From: PALSA-612 sp963776375
GTDB taxonomy: Bacteria > Actinomycetota > Thermoleophilia > Gaiellales > Gaiellaceae
Assembly: GCA_963776375.1 (NCBI GenBank)
Contig: CAVZMF010000002.1
Location: 1,054,001-1,118,000 of the forward strand
Direction: 5' to 3'
Length of the DNA stretch: 64,000 nt
The position numbers were made by a program, and so were the translations under genes. The notes beneath the pieces were generated by a model that saw only the letters and a list, made by a program, of their open reading frames with translations, did no database searches and had not been told where the DNA came from. Positions 45,627 through 55,900 of the stretch are shown here, in pieces; within the stretch, counting starts at the first letter, position 1; each line of letters begins with the position of its first letter.

Positions 45627-47530
45627 TCTCCGTGAGCCAGATCTCGGCGCGACGGCCTTCGGGGACCTGGCTCTCGATCCAGGTCGACCTCCGCCTGAAG
45701 GCGCTCGCCGTCGGCTGCATCGCGGTGCTCGTTGCACTCGAGGCCTGGGCGGCCGCGACCGGCTACGGCCTCCGGGTCACCTCGGACACACCGACCTTCC
45801 TCCCGATCGTGCGCGACCTGGCCATCCATCCGCTCCAGCCGGTCAGCCCGTTCCTGGACGACTCGCACGTCGCGACTTCGCACGGGAGCCCGTACTCGCA
45901 GCTGCTCGGGCTGCTCTGGAGCCTCCTCGCGCCCGGCCGCAACGCGACCGGGGCACCGTCGGCCGACCCAACGGCGCTCTACACCTTCCTCGCGATCATT
46001 GGCATCGGCGTCACCGTCCTCGTCCTCCATGCCGTCTTCGTCTGGGCGCGCAGCCAGGCGGAAGAGCGCGTCGCCTGGCTGACCCTGCCGGTGCTGCTCG
46101 TCCTGTTCGGGCCGGCGAACGTGATCTGGGCGGGCGACCTGACCTTCCACGGCTTCCTCTACGGGGCGTACTTCCCGCAGAACGTGGCGCTCGCGTTTCT
46201 CCTTTACACGCTGACGGTGTTGGAACGGCCGCCGAGCGGCCAGCGGACGGGTCTGGCGGCGATCTGCACGGCGATCACGCTCACCGTCCATCCATTCACG
46301 GGCGTGTTGCTCGTCACGCTCGTGGCCGCTCGCGGGTGCTGTCTCGCCGTTCGCCGCCGCTACGACTGGGTCACCGGGAGCGTCGCCACGGCGGCGGGCT
46401 TCGGAATCGGACTGCTGTGGCCGGCGTACTCGCTCAACGGCGCGCTCGTCGACGCGGGCGTTCACGGCTGGCTCTTCATCGTCGCCTGCACGCTCGCACC
46501 GCTCGTGGCGCGCGGGTTCGAGCGTCCCGACCGGGCGCTCGCCTTGGCAGGACGGATTACGGCCCCCGTTGTCACGCCGGGGCGCAAACGGACACTCGGC
46601 AGGACCGGCCTGGCGATCGCGGGGCTCGTCGTGGTCGTCGCGCTGGCGGTCTGGGAGGTGCTCCTCATTCATGCCGGGAGCCCCGATCCTCTCGTCCATT
46701 CGAACCGGCTGGCCGTCTACTGGGGCGAGGATCGCTGGCGCTGGGCGCTGATGCTCGCCGGCGGCGCCGTCGGCTGCCTCGGGCTGATCTCGCTCGCGCG
46801 GCGGACGCTGGCCGTGCCCCTGCTCTGGGCGGCCGGCTGCCTGGGCCTCGGCTTGCTCGGCGCGATCGGCTTTTCGGTTCCCGTCTGGTGGCGCTTCCTG
46901 CTCTTCGCGCAGGTGCCGCTGGCGCTCGGCACGGCGCTGATCCTCATCCGGCTCGGCAGGCGCACCGTGGCCTGGAGCGCCGTGACGGCGACCCTCGTCG
47001 TTCTGCTCGTCGTCAAGGTGACGACGCTGTACCTGGTCCCGAAGCAGGACACGTACTTCGGGACGGGACTGCAGGAGGCGTACGGCTTCTCCGACATGAT
47101 CCCGGCCGCGCCGGGCCTCGTCGCCACCGATCCCTTCACCGCGTACTACGTGCCCGGCTCGACGGGCCACCGCGTCCTGTCCGTGACCAAGGCCCACGTG
47201 AACTCGAGCCGTGAGCTGGCCGATTCCGAGCGGGGCTACGCCGTCCTGCATCAGCTCTACGCCGCGGCTTCGGCTTCGTGGTGGAGCGCCGCCCGGAACA
47301 TGTACCTCCAGGGCGTGCGCTACGTCCTGATCGCCAAGCAGACGTCGCTGTCCCCACCGACGCTCGTGGAGTTCTCGACCGGGCCGACGCCGCTCATCCG
47401 GACGGCTGCCGATCACCGGGAGCTGAGCCGGTATTTCTATCGCTGCAACCGCATCGGGGTACGGATCTACGACTCCGACGACTACGTCGTCTACCGGCTG
47501 AAGGCCTCGAGGCTGTGGAAGGTCTCCTGA
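45623..47530 (+). CDS. Large polytopic membrane protein, putative GT-C transferase or polymerase
   Basis: A 635-residue protein with about ten to twelve membrane helices and a long periplasmic-type loop region after residue 470. Early sequence YGLRVTSDTPTFLPIVRDLA and FHGFLYGAYFPQNVALAFLL, with an acidic loop after TM1, is the layout of GT-C enzymes that use lipid-linked sugar donors. The C-terminal 150 residues (FTAYYVPGSTGHRVLSVTKA and after) are soluble. Similar proteins are usually annotated as hypothetical in glycan clusters. Start GTG overlaps the acetyltransferase stop. Role as polymerase or transferase is inference. Confidence 0.75.
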   Translation: MISVSQISARRPSGTWLSIQVDLRLKALAVGCIAVLVALEAWAAATGYGLRVTSDTPTFLPIVRDLAIHPLQPVSPFLDDSHVATSHGSPYSQLLGLLWSLLAPGRNATGAPSADPTALYTFLAIIGIGVTVLVLHAVFVWARSQAEERVAWLTLPVLLVLFGPANVIWAGDLTFHGFLYGAYFPQNVALAFLLYTLTVLERPPSGQRTGLAAICTAITLTVHPFTGVLLVTLVAARGCCLAVRRRYDWVTGSVATAAGFGIGLLWPAYSLNGALVDAGVHGWLFIVACTLAPLVARGFERPDRALALAGRITAPVVTPGRKRTLGRTGLAIAGLVVVVALAVWEVLLIHAGSPDPLVHSNRLAVYWGEDRWRWALMLAGGAVGCLGLISLARRTLAVPLLWAAGCLGLGLLGAIGFSVPVWWRFLLFAQVPLALGTALILIRLGRRTVAWSAVTATLVVLLVVKVTTLYLVPKQDTYFGTGLQEAYGFSDMIPAAPGLVATDPFTAYYVPGSTGHRVLSVTKAHVNSSRELADSERGYAVLHQLYAAASASWWSAARNMYLQGVRYVLIAKQTSLSPPTLVEFSTGPTPLIRTAADHRELSRYFYRCNRIGVRIYDSDDYVVYRLKASRLWKVS

Positions 47531-48528
47531 CCCTCTCCCCCGCCGAGCCCGAGCGCTCCGCGACGCACAGGGCCTCCGCCCGGGTGGCCGGGGTGCGGTC
47601 GGCCTCTTCGATCGGAGTGGCCCGCTACTGCGACCGGCTCGCGGGCGCGCTCACATTTCTGGGTGTCGAGTACGCGCTGGCCGAGCAAGCTGGGGGCGAC
47701 CGCAACGTCCACTTCCATCTGGCGAACTCCTCGCGTCGCTGTATCCCGCAGGCTGTGCGCGCAGAGCGCTTCGTCGTGACGCTCCACGACGTCGCGCCCA
47801 GGACGCGCGCGCTCGCCCCTCTCTACAGGGGAGTCGTCTACCCCCGCGTCGTCGGCCGCTCGGCGGCGACGGTGGTGCACAGCCGATACGCCGCCGACCT
47901 CCTGCTCCGGCTCGGCGGTCGACCGGGCCGCCTCGAGGTGATCGCTCACCCGGCCACGTGCCCGGAGACATTCGACCGGACGGCGGCCCGGGCATCGCTC
48001 GGATTGCCGCCCGACGGCCTCGTGGCGGTCCTGCCCGGTGTCCTCAAGCGCGCGAAGCTCGTCCGCGAAGCGGTTCTCGCGCTCGGCTCAGTAGGACGGG
48101 AGTGGTGGCTCGTGCTCGCCGGTCCGGTGCAGGACTCCCGCGCCGCGGGTGAGGCGCGGCGCGCGGGCGCGATCGTCCTCGACCATCCCGACGACCGTCG
48201 CTACCAGGCGGCGATCGTGGCGTCGGATGTCGTCCTCTGCCTTCGCTCGCGCTCCGTCGGCGAGACGAACGGGCCTCTGCTGGACGCGCTCGGCGCAGGG
48301 CGGCCGGTGCTCGCGACTGCGACCGGATCGCTCCCGGAGGTGGCCGCCGACGCGGCTCGGTACGTGCAGCCGACGGCGGCCGGGATCGCGGCCGGGCTGA
48401 GGGCGCTCACCGACGAGTCCGAGCGGGGGGAGCGGAGCCGCGTCGCACAGGCACGTGCCGCCGTGCTCTCCTGGGAAGCTTCGGCAGCCGCCCACGCCGA
48501 CCTCTTCGCGGAGGTCTTCGGTGGCTGA
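47515..48528 (+). CDS. Family 4 glycosyltransferase
   Basis: A 337-residue GT-B transferase. SASSIGVARYCDRLAGALTF is the N-terminal acceptor loop; VVGRSAATVVHSRYAADLLL the linker; and DVVLCLRSRSVGETNGPLLD with ALGAGRPVLATATGSLPEVA the donor-site E-x7-E region. GTG 47515 lies inside the end of the previous gene (16-bp overlap); starts further upstream would overlap deeply. Sugar unknown. Confidence 0.85.
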   Translation: MEGLLTLSPAEPERSATHRASARVAGVRSASSIGVARYCDRLAGALTFLGVEYALAEQAGGDRNVHFHLANSSRRCIPQAVRAERFVVTLHDVAPRTRALAPLYRGVVYPRVVGRSAATVVHSRYAADLLLRLGGRPGRLEVIAHPATCPETFDRTAARASLGLPPDGLVAVLPGVLKRAKLVREAVLALGSVGREWWLVLAGPVQDSRAAGEARRAGAIVLDHPDDRRYQAAIVASDVVLCLRSRSVGETNGPLLDALGAGRPVLATATGSLPEVAADAARYVQPTAAGIAAGLRALTDESERGERSRVAQARAAVLSWEASAAAHADLFAEVFGG

Positions 48529-49396
48529 TCCGCTGCTCTCGGTCGTCGTCTGCACGCACGAGCGTGCGGACGCGCTCGGGCGTTGCCTCGAGGCGCTCGC
48601 CGCGCTCGAGGATCCCGTCGAGGTGGTCGTCGTGGACTCAGCCTCCCAGGAGCCCTGCACCGACCTCGTCGAGCGGTTCGCCGGTCACATTCCCCGGCTT
48701 CGCCTCGTCTGCGAGGACGGGCCCGGCCTGTCGCGGGCGCGAAACCGCGGGATCCGCGAGGCCTCCTCCGACTTGATCGCCTTCATCGACGACGATGCAG
48801 CCGTCCGACCCGACTGGGCCCGCCGGCTGGCCGACGCCTTCGCCGACCCGCTCGTGGGTTGTGCCGGCGGGACGTGCAGCCCCCGGTTCGAGGCCGCGAG
48901 GCCGGGCTGGCTTTCGGAACGACTGCTCCAGTTCGCCGGAGTGACCCGCATCGGGTCGTCGCCGCGCGAGGCGCGCGGGAGCTTCGAGTATCCCTTCGGC
49001 GCGAACATGTGCTTCCGCCGCGCTGCGCTGGAGGAGGCTGGCGGCTTCCGCGAGGAGCTCGGCCGGTCCGGCCGGAGCCTGCTGTCCGGCGAGGACTCGG
49101 CCGCAGTCGACCGCATCCGCGAGCACGGCTGGATCGTCTGGCTGCAGCCCGACGCCGTCGTCGACCACGCGGTCGCCCCGGAGCGCTGCGCGGGCGGCTA
49201 CTACTGGCGGCGGCTCTGGTGGCAGGGCATCAGCCGGGCACGACAGGACCGGTCGCCCGGCGTGACCGTGCGCCTCCTCGTCGCCGCGCCCGTCCGGCTC
49301 GTGCTCTGGCTGGCCACCCGGGACCGGGTTCACCTCTACCGCACCGCCGAGACGGCCGGGTACCTGGCCGAGCTCGCCGGCCTGGGGAGCCCATGA
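48521..49396 (+). CDS. Family 2 glycosyltransferase
   Basis: A 291-residue GT-A transferase. LLSVVVCTHERADALGRCLE opens the domain, VEVVVVDSASQEPCTDLVE follows, GPGLSRARNRGIREASSDL and LIAFIDDDAAVRPDWARRLA carry the DxD-type site (DDD). YPFGANMCFRRAALEEAGGF is the acceptor-side motif seen in rhamnosyl-type enzymes. GTG 48521 overlaps the end of the previous gene by 8 bp. Confidence 0.9.
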   Translation: MADPLLSVVVCTHERADALGRCLEALAALEDPVEVVVVDSASQEPCTDLVERFAGHIPRLRLVCEDGPGLSRARNRGIREASSDLIAFIDDDAAVRPDWARRLADAFADPLVGCAGGTCSPRFEAARPGWLSERLLQFAGVTRIGSSPREARGSFEYPFGANMCFRRAALEEAGGFREELGRSGRSLLSGEDSAAVDRIREHGWIVWLQPDAVVDHAVAPERCAGGYYWRRLWWQGISRARQDRSPGVTVRLLVAAPVRLVLWLATRDRVHLYRTAETAGYLAELAGLGSP

Positions 49397-50878
49397 CCGT
49401 CCGGCCGGAGGCCCTGCCCGCCGAACGCGGAATCTCCCTCCCTGTGCGCGCCGCCGGGATCGCCGCCGGGATCTCGGTGGCCGCCCTTCTGGTCGCGCTT
49501 CGCCTGCGCGCCATGCACCCGGGCTTGCTGTATCCGGACGGGTACCAGTACCTGGTCATGGCGCGGGGGATCGGAGAGCACCTCCGGCCGGTCGCAACGC
49601 TCGGTCCCGGCGGCGATGTGTTGGCCCCGAGCGCCGACGCCGCGGCCAAGCCGCTCTTCCCCGGACTCGTCGCGCTCGCCGAGTCACTGGGCCGTTCCCC
49701 GATCGACGCCGCCCGGGCGGTGAGCGCGATCGCCGCCGCCGCGGTCGCGCCGCTCGCCGGCCTCGTCGCGCTCAGGCTCGGCACCTCCCGCGCGGGCGCC
49801 GTGCTCGCGGCCGCGCTCTGCCTCGCCAGCCCGACCCTCGGCTTCTGGCTGGGATTTCCAGGGCCCGAGGCGCTGGCTGAAGCACTCGCGCTGGCGGCGG
49901 CGCTCGCGCTTCTCTGCGACCGTCCGGTCACCGGCGGCGTTCTCGCCGGGCTGGCCGTGACCGCCCGGCCGGAACTCGTTGCCCTCGCGCTCGCGGCGGC
50001 GCTCGCCGCGGCGGCGTCGAGACGTCAGCGTCACCGGGCTATCGTCGGATCAGCCGCGGGACTGGCCACGATCGCGCTCGTCGTCGGTGTGCTCAGACCC
50101 CCGCTCTCCACGCAGACGCTCGTGCTGCTCGCCGGCGCCGCAGCGATGGGATGCGCCGCCGCGGCCGCGCTCGTGCTCGTAGGACGGCTGCCTCGGCGCG
50201 CCGGCGTGGGCGTTCTCGCCGCCGCCGCGGGGCTGCTGGCGGCGGGAGTCGCGACCGTCGGCGCCTGGCAAACGCTCGCCGGAAGCGACTGGGCGCTGCT
50301 CGTGCTTGCTGTTGCAGGGCTCGCCGCCGCGGCCCAGGTGAAGGAGCTCCGGACACGCACGCTCCGGATCCTGGCGCTCACGCTTCGCCCTCGCGCTCGC
50401 GTACTGGTGGAAGAACTCCGACTCCGAGCGCTACGCGGCCGTGCTCCTCCCTGCACTCGCCGTCGTCGCCGGGCTCGGACTCGGCCGCCTCCGCCCCGTC
50501 CTCCTCGCCGGGGCCGCCGGTCTCGCGCTCGCCTGCGCCCTCCAGGGCTCGGTCCCATCGTTCGGGCCGGACGCGTTTCCCGGCATCGCTTCCCGTCTCG
50601 AGCACGCACCACCCGGACCCCTCGTGACAGCCGCGCCGGACGCCTACGGGGCACTCCTCTCCGATCGGGCCGTGCGCGTGATGCGGCCGGGGGCGACCGG
50701 CCTCGTCCTCGTGGACGGTCCCGCCCGCCTGTACGAGCCTGGCCTACGAGTCGCCGGCCGGCTGGTCGGGGAGATCCCGGCAGGCCCCGGCTTCCTCAGA
50801 CCCGACGGCCGTGTCGACGACGATCCCGTCCTGCTGTATCGCGGTACCGTCGTACGGGCTGCGTCGCCGGGACAGTAG
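49393..50878 (+). CDS. GT-C-like membrane glycosyltransferase (one frame break)
   Basis: About 495 codons with about ten hydrophobic helices. GLLYPDGYQYLVMARGIGEH between TM1 and TM2 contains the D near the first periplasmic loop that GT-C/ArnT-like enzymes need, and PLFPGLVALAESLGRSPIDA follows. At about 50385 an extra C (CTTCGCC) shifts the frame +1; the continuation is ALAYWWKNSDSERYAAVLLP, then helices and a soluble tail. ATG overlaps the preceding TGA. Last gene of the coupled + strand string; convergent with rnr. Confidence 0.75.
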
Positions 50879-50919
50879 CGCTCTGCCGGCGCGCGGTTTC
50901 TCGGGGCCTCCTCGTTGCA

Positions 50920-52626
50920 TCACACCCGCTCCGCGGACCTCGTGAGCGAGACCTCGACCTTGCCGGCGGGCTTGTCGATCTTTTCGACCCGCACGTCGAC
51001 GCCGTCGCCGAGACGGAAGCGGCGACCGCTCCGACGGCCCTCGAGCGCGGTGCCCAGCGCGTTCAGCTCGTAGTAGTCCCCCGGCAGGCGGCGGGCGGGC
51101 AGGAAGCCTTCGAACACCTCGCCGAAGCGGGCGAACAGGCCCGACCCGATCAGGCCGATGATCTCGCCCTCGAAGGCCGTGTCCCAACCACGCTCGAACA
51201 GCGTCCTGTCGAGCAGCCAGGCGAGGCAGATCGCGTCCGCGGCGTACTCGGCGTCGGCGGCCACGCGCTCGCGTGCCGAGACGTGCGCGGCCAGCTCCGG
51301 CAGGTCGTCAGGCGGCGGATCGTCGCCGGCCCCGAGCTCGCGAAGCAGCGCCCGGTGGACGACCAGGTCGGGGTAACGGCGAATGGGCGAGGTGAAGTGG
51401 CAGTAGGCGGTGCTGGCGAGCCCGGAGTGTCCGAGGTTGTGCGGGTCGTAGCGGGCCTGCTTCAGCGCGCGCAGGACGAGGGACGGGAACGCCTCCGAGC
51501 CGCGGCCGGACTGCCCGACGTAGTCCGTGACCCGCTCCGAGATCTCGCCCGCGAGCCGGGCCGCGACCGCTCCTGTCAGCCGCTCCGGATCCGGCGCGGG
51601 CGGCGTCGGCACCTCGAGATCGGCGAGCACGGTGAGCAGCCGCTCGATCGACTGCGGGTCGGGCCGCTCGTGCACGCGGAAGAGCGCCTCGCGGTTCCGG
51701 CCGGCGAGAAGCGCGCCCACGGCCTCGTTGGCGAGGATCATGAGCTCCTCGACGAGCATGTGCGCGTGCGGTTCGCTCTCGAACGAGGCGCTCGCGACGC
51801 CGCCCTGCCCGTCGAACGCGAACGTGACCTCTCGCGTCTCGATCCGCAGCGCGCCTCGCGCGAACCGCCGCCGGCGCAGCTCCGTCGCGAGCCGCTCGGC
51901 GAGGCGCAGACCGTCCTCGACCTCGGGCTCTGCGCGCTCGTTGCCGCGGAGGATCCGCTGCGCCTGGCCGTAGGTCAGCCGGGCACGGCTGCGGATCGCG
52001 GAGCGGTAGAAGAGCGGCGTCCCCGGCTGCAGCCCCGGGTCGAACGGCACCTCGACCGTGACGGTGAGGCGGTCCTGATGCGGACGGAGACTGCAGGCGT
52101 CGTCGGCGAGGTCGTGCGGGAGCATCGGCGCAACGAGGCCGGGTACGTAGACGGAGAACCCGCGCTCGGCCGCGCCGAGGTCGAGCGGCGTCCCCGGCGG
52201 GACGAAGAAGGACACGTCGGCGATGTGGACGTAGGCGCGAAGGCCGTCGCCGTCGGGGAGCACGGAGATGGCGTCGTCGAAGTCCTTCGCGGTCTCCGGG
52301 TCGATCGTGAACGTGGGCAGATCGCGGAGGTCGGCGCGCCCTTCGAGCGTCGGCTCGGGCAGCGCGTGCGGCTCGTGCGCCCCGACCTCGCCGCGGCTCA
52401 GGAGCAGCGCCTCGAGCACGTTCTCGATCCGGTCGGCGCGGCCGAGGACGCGCTCGACCTTCGCGCGGCCGCGACCGGTGCGCACGAGGGCGAGGTCGCC
52501 TGACGACGCTCCGCCAAGGCCCTTGCGGTCGACCACGATCGGCACGCCGGGCTCGAAGAAGGGCTCGCCGACGACGAGCTTCCCGCGGGTACCGATCTCG
52601 ACGACGACGCGCCCGTCGGCCGTCAT
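50920..52626 (-). CDS. rnr: RNB-family 3'-5' exoribonuclease (RNase R-like)
   Basis: A 568-residue RNase II/R enzyme, short for the family because the N-terminal cold-shock part is reduced. The catalytic RNB domain has TFTIDPETAKDFDDAISVLP with the metal-binding Asp cluster, then YVHIADVSFFVPPGTPLD and AYCHFTSPIRRYPDLVVHR. A C-terminal S1 domain covers the last about 80 residues (FEGEIIGLIGSGLFARFGEV). Degrades structured RNA and works in tmRNA-linked quality control, in keeping with smpB/ssrA in the same region. ATG 52626. Confidence 0.95.
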   Translation of the reverse strand: MTADGRVVVEIGTRGKLVVGEPFFEPGVPIVVDRKGLGGASSGDLALVRTGRGRAKVERVLGRADRIENVLEALLLSRGEVGAHEPHALPEPTLEGRADLRDLPTFTIDPETAKDFDDAISVLPDGDGLRAYVHIADVSFFVPPGTPLDLGAAERGFSVYVPGLVAPMLPHDLADDACSLRPHQDRLTVTVEVPFDPGLQPGTPLFYRSAIRSRARLTYGQAQRILRGNERAEPEVEDGLRLAERLATELRRRRFARGALRIETREVTFAFDGQGGVASASFESEPHAHMLVEELMILANEAVGALLAGRNREALFRVHERPDPQSIERLLTVLADLEVPTPPAPDPERLTGAVAARLAGEISERVTDYVGQSGRGSEAFPSLVLRALKQARYDPHNLGHSGLASTAYCHFTSPIRRYPDLVVHRALLRELGAGDDPPPDDLPELAAHVSARERVAADAEYAADAICLAWLLDRTLFERGWDTAFEGEIIGLIGSGLFARFGEVFEGFLPARRLPGDYYELNALGTALEGRRSGRRFRLGDGVDVRVEKIDKPAGKVEVSLTRSAERV

Positions 52627-52647
52627 CGCGTGTGCCGCAGACAGACG

Positions 52648-52674
52648 AGCGGCGGGGCCGATGGCCCCGCCGCT
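52648..52674 (-). terminator. Strong terminator closing the double-glycine peptide operon
   Basis: Perfect 12-bp stem AGCGGCGGGGCC/GGCCCCGCCGCT with a 3-nt loop, 28 bp past the peptide stop and just before rnr on the same strand. Confidence 0.85.
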
Positions 52675-52702
52675 GCCCTGGAGACTCGACTCGTTGCCGC
52701 GG

Positions 52703-52882
52703 CTACTGGTGCGGCAGCTTCTGGATCGCGCCTGTCTTGTGCGTCTTGTGCGTCTTGTGCTTCACCGCGATCTTGCGCCCGGAGCCGCCGGGCTCGGTCG
52801 GCAGCACGCCGCCCTTCACGTCGCCGGCCTTCTCCGGGGTGAGCTCGAGATCTTCCTGCTTCTTGCCGCTCTCCTCTGCCAC
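52703..52882 (-). CDS. Double-glycine-leader peptide precursor with Lys-His-Thr repeat core
   Basis: A 59-residue peptide. GTG 52882 has GGAAAGGAG 6 nt upstream. Residues 10-25 read EDLELTPEKAGDVKGG, a leader ending in Gly-Gly as cut by C39 peptidases. The core (VLPTEPGGSGRKIAV onward) is basic and contains KHKTHKTHKT, encoded by three 9-bp tandem repeats at 52736-52762, and ends GAIQKLPHQ. It has no Cys, so no lanthionine or disulfide is expected. Last gene of an operon with a C39 ABC exporter and a PpiC-like protein. The closely related leader at 29263-29436 supports a shared export signal. Function (toxin, signal or metal-binding peptide) unknown. Confidence 0.75.
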   Translation of the reverse strand: MAEESGKKQEDLELTPEKAGDVKGGVLPTEPGGSGRKIAVKHKTHKTHKTGAIQKLPHQ

Positions 52883-52974
52883 CGTTTCTCCTTTCCGGGG
52901 CACGGCGCTCGCCGCGAGCGCCGTTTGCTTCTAGACGCGCATACACGAACGAATCTTCCGCTCTCGCGCGCACG

Positions 52975-55900
52975 TCAGGCCTGGAGCTGCTGGCTGACGA
53001 GATAGTAGTAGAGCCCGCGCCGTTCCATCAGGTCCTCGTGCGAGCCCTGCTCGACGAGCCGGCCCTTCTCCAGCACGATGATCACGTCGGCGTCCCGGAT
53101 CGTGCTCAGCCGGTGGGCGATGACGAACGACGTCCGTTCCCGGAGTAGCTCGTCGAGGTTCTGCTTCACGGCGCGCTCGGACTCCGTGTCCAGCGCGCTC
53201 GAGGCCTCGTCCAGGATCAGGACGGGCGGCCGGTGGTAGACGGCGCGGGCGATGGCGATCCGCTGCGCCTGGCCGCCGGACAGCTTCAGCCCGCTCTCGC
53301 CGATCCGCGTCTCGTAGCCGAGCGGCAGCCGGTCGACGAACTCGTGGGCGTTCGCGACCGTGGCCGCCCAGACGACGCGGGGCGGGTCCGGCACCTCGCC
53401 GAAGGCGATGTTGCGCGCGATCGTGTCGTCGAAGAGGTAGTTCTCTTGCAGGACGAACCCGAGGTGCCGCCGGACGCTGCGGTAGTCGAGCGTCCGCATG
53501 TCGACGTGGTCGATCGCGATCGCGCCCTCGGTAGGCTCGAGCAGCCCGGCGATGAGCTTGACCAGCGTCGTCTTGCCCGAGCCGCTGCGGCCGACGATCG
53601 CGACGTTGCGCCCGGCCGGGACGTCGAGGTCGATCTCCTCGAGGATCGCCGGCGCCTCCGGCCCTCCGTAGCGGAAGCCGACTCGGGAGAGCGTGACCGC
53701 GCCCTCGACCGTCGTCACGGTCTGGAGGCCGGCCTTCGACTCGCCCTGCTCCGGGTCGTGCTCGATCACGTCGCCGAGCCGGTCGAGCAGCACCCGCCCG
53801 TACTGGAACTCGTCCCACAGCGCCAGCAGCACGAGCACGGGTCCGTTGCCGAGCGCGACGAGGGAATTGAAGGCGACGAACTCGCCGATCGTCATCTGCC
53901 CGTCGATGACGAGAAGGCCGCCGACGACGAGGAACAGCGCCAGCGAGACGAAGCTGACGAGCTGGATCATCCCCTCGTAGCTCATGATCAGGAACTCCGA
54001 GCGGAAGATGCGGTCGGCGATTCCCGAGAAGCGGTCGAGCATCGCCTTCCGGAACCCCTCCTCCGCTGCGAGCGCCTTGACCGTCTCGATGCCGCGGATG
54101 GCGTCGATCTGCTGCGACTCGTACTTGCCGAACGCCTCCTCGAGACTGTCGAACATCGGCCGCAGGCGCGTCGACGAGAACCGGAGCAGCAGGGCGTAGG
54201 CCGGCGCCAGGGCGACGTAGACGAGGGCGAGGACCCAGCTGTAGTAGAACATCAGCGCGAGCGCGGCCGCGAGCTGGGTCACGGCGGTCAGCGCCGCGAC
54301 GCCGCTCTGCACCAGGAACTGCCGGACCTGGCGCATCCCGGCCAGGCGCCGCTCGATGTCCCCGGTCCTCCGGGTCGTGAAGTAGGACATCGGGAGGGCC
54401 AGGAGGCGCTCGGTCAGGAAGTCGAGCGACTGCGTGTCGATGCGGACAGCGACGAAACTGAGGATGTAGCGCTGCAGCAGCGTGGCGGCGGTGATGACGA
54501 TGAACACCAGGACGAGGCCGCCGAGCACGATGAAGAGCAGGCTGCGGTCCTTGTCGGGGAGCGCGTCGTCGACGACGATCTGCGTGAAGATCGGGATCAC
54601 GAGCTCGAGGCCCGCCGCCACCAGCGCGAGCAGCCCGGCCTTGACGAGCGTGCCGAGATGGGGCCTGAGGAAGGGCAGGACCCACGAGTAGCTCGGCTTC
54701 GCCTCGGGCACGTCGTCGAACGCGGGCGTCGGCTCGAACACGATCGCGTAGCCGCTCCACTTGGCGTCGAACTCCTCGCGCGACAGCCTGCGGATGCCTC
54801 TGGCCGGGTCGCCGACGCGCACGTGGTCGTGCGTGATCTCGTAGAGCACGACCCAGTGGTTGCCCTCCCAGTGCACGACGGCCGGCAGCGGCAGCAGGTC
54901 GAGCCGGCTCTTGGACACTCGCAACGAGCGCGAAGCGAGGCCTAGCTCCTCGGCCCCGCGCGCGATCCCGAGCAGGCTCGTCCCGTCAGTCGAGGTGTGG
55001 ACGAGCTCCCGGATCAGCGGCAGCGAGACGGTCTTGCCGTAGTAGCGCGTGACCATGCCGAGGCAGGCGGCGCCGCAGTCCATCTCGTCGAGCTGGTGGA
55101 CGTGCGGAAGCCGCCGCGGGCCTCGCCGCCGCCGTGCTTCGGCGTCGGCGCCCGCGAACTCCTCCGCCTCCTCCGCGCCGGCGACGTCCCCCGTCACCTG
55201 GTCAGGGCCGACGGCGGCCGGCGCCTCTACCTCGGCGGGGAGGATCTCCTCGGCGAAGTCGAGCGGGACGCGGGCGACCCGGCGGAAGTCGAGACGGTCG
55301 ACACGCTCTTCGAGCCGGGCGCGGAAGGCGGGCAGCTCGGCGAGCAGTACCGTCAGGCGGTCGACCGGCAGGGCGAGCAGGCGGCACGGCGTCAGCGCCT
55401 CGACCGTCGCCGAGCGCGGCGCCGTTTGCAGCACGGAGACCTCGCCGAACACGTCGCCCTTGCGCAGGTATTCGATGTCGTCCTGCTTCCCGTCCCGCTC
55501 CACGTACGTCCGCAGCCGGCCTTCCTCGACCACGTACAAGGGCCCGGCCTCCGCGTCCTCGCGGATCACGAGCTCGTGCTCGGCGACCTCGACCGGCTCG
55601 AGCTCCGCCGCGAGCCGCTCGAGGTCCTCGTCCGGCAGCGTGCGGAAGATCGAGAAGAGACGGAGCAGGTTCTGGATGCTGCGAATGCGCGCCAGACGCT
55701 CGAACTGCTCCCGCACCTCCGGCTGGCGCCGCGTCAGCGCGCGGAAGACGCTGCGGTCGAGCCGGAGCGCGCGGACGGGGCCGCTCGCGCGGACGGTGGC
55801 GACCCGCGTCGACTCGGCCAGGAGGCCCATCTCGCCGAAGCTGTCGCCGCGGTGCAGGAGGCTGAGCGGCACCTCGTCGGCGCTGCCCGCCTGCTTGACC

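Noticed and set aside
52934..54760. Arg-rich - strand frame overlapping the exporter gene
   Set aside because: It is a shifted reading of the exporter; the exporter frame has all ABC and C39 motifs.
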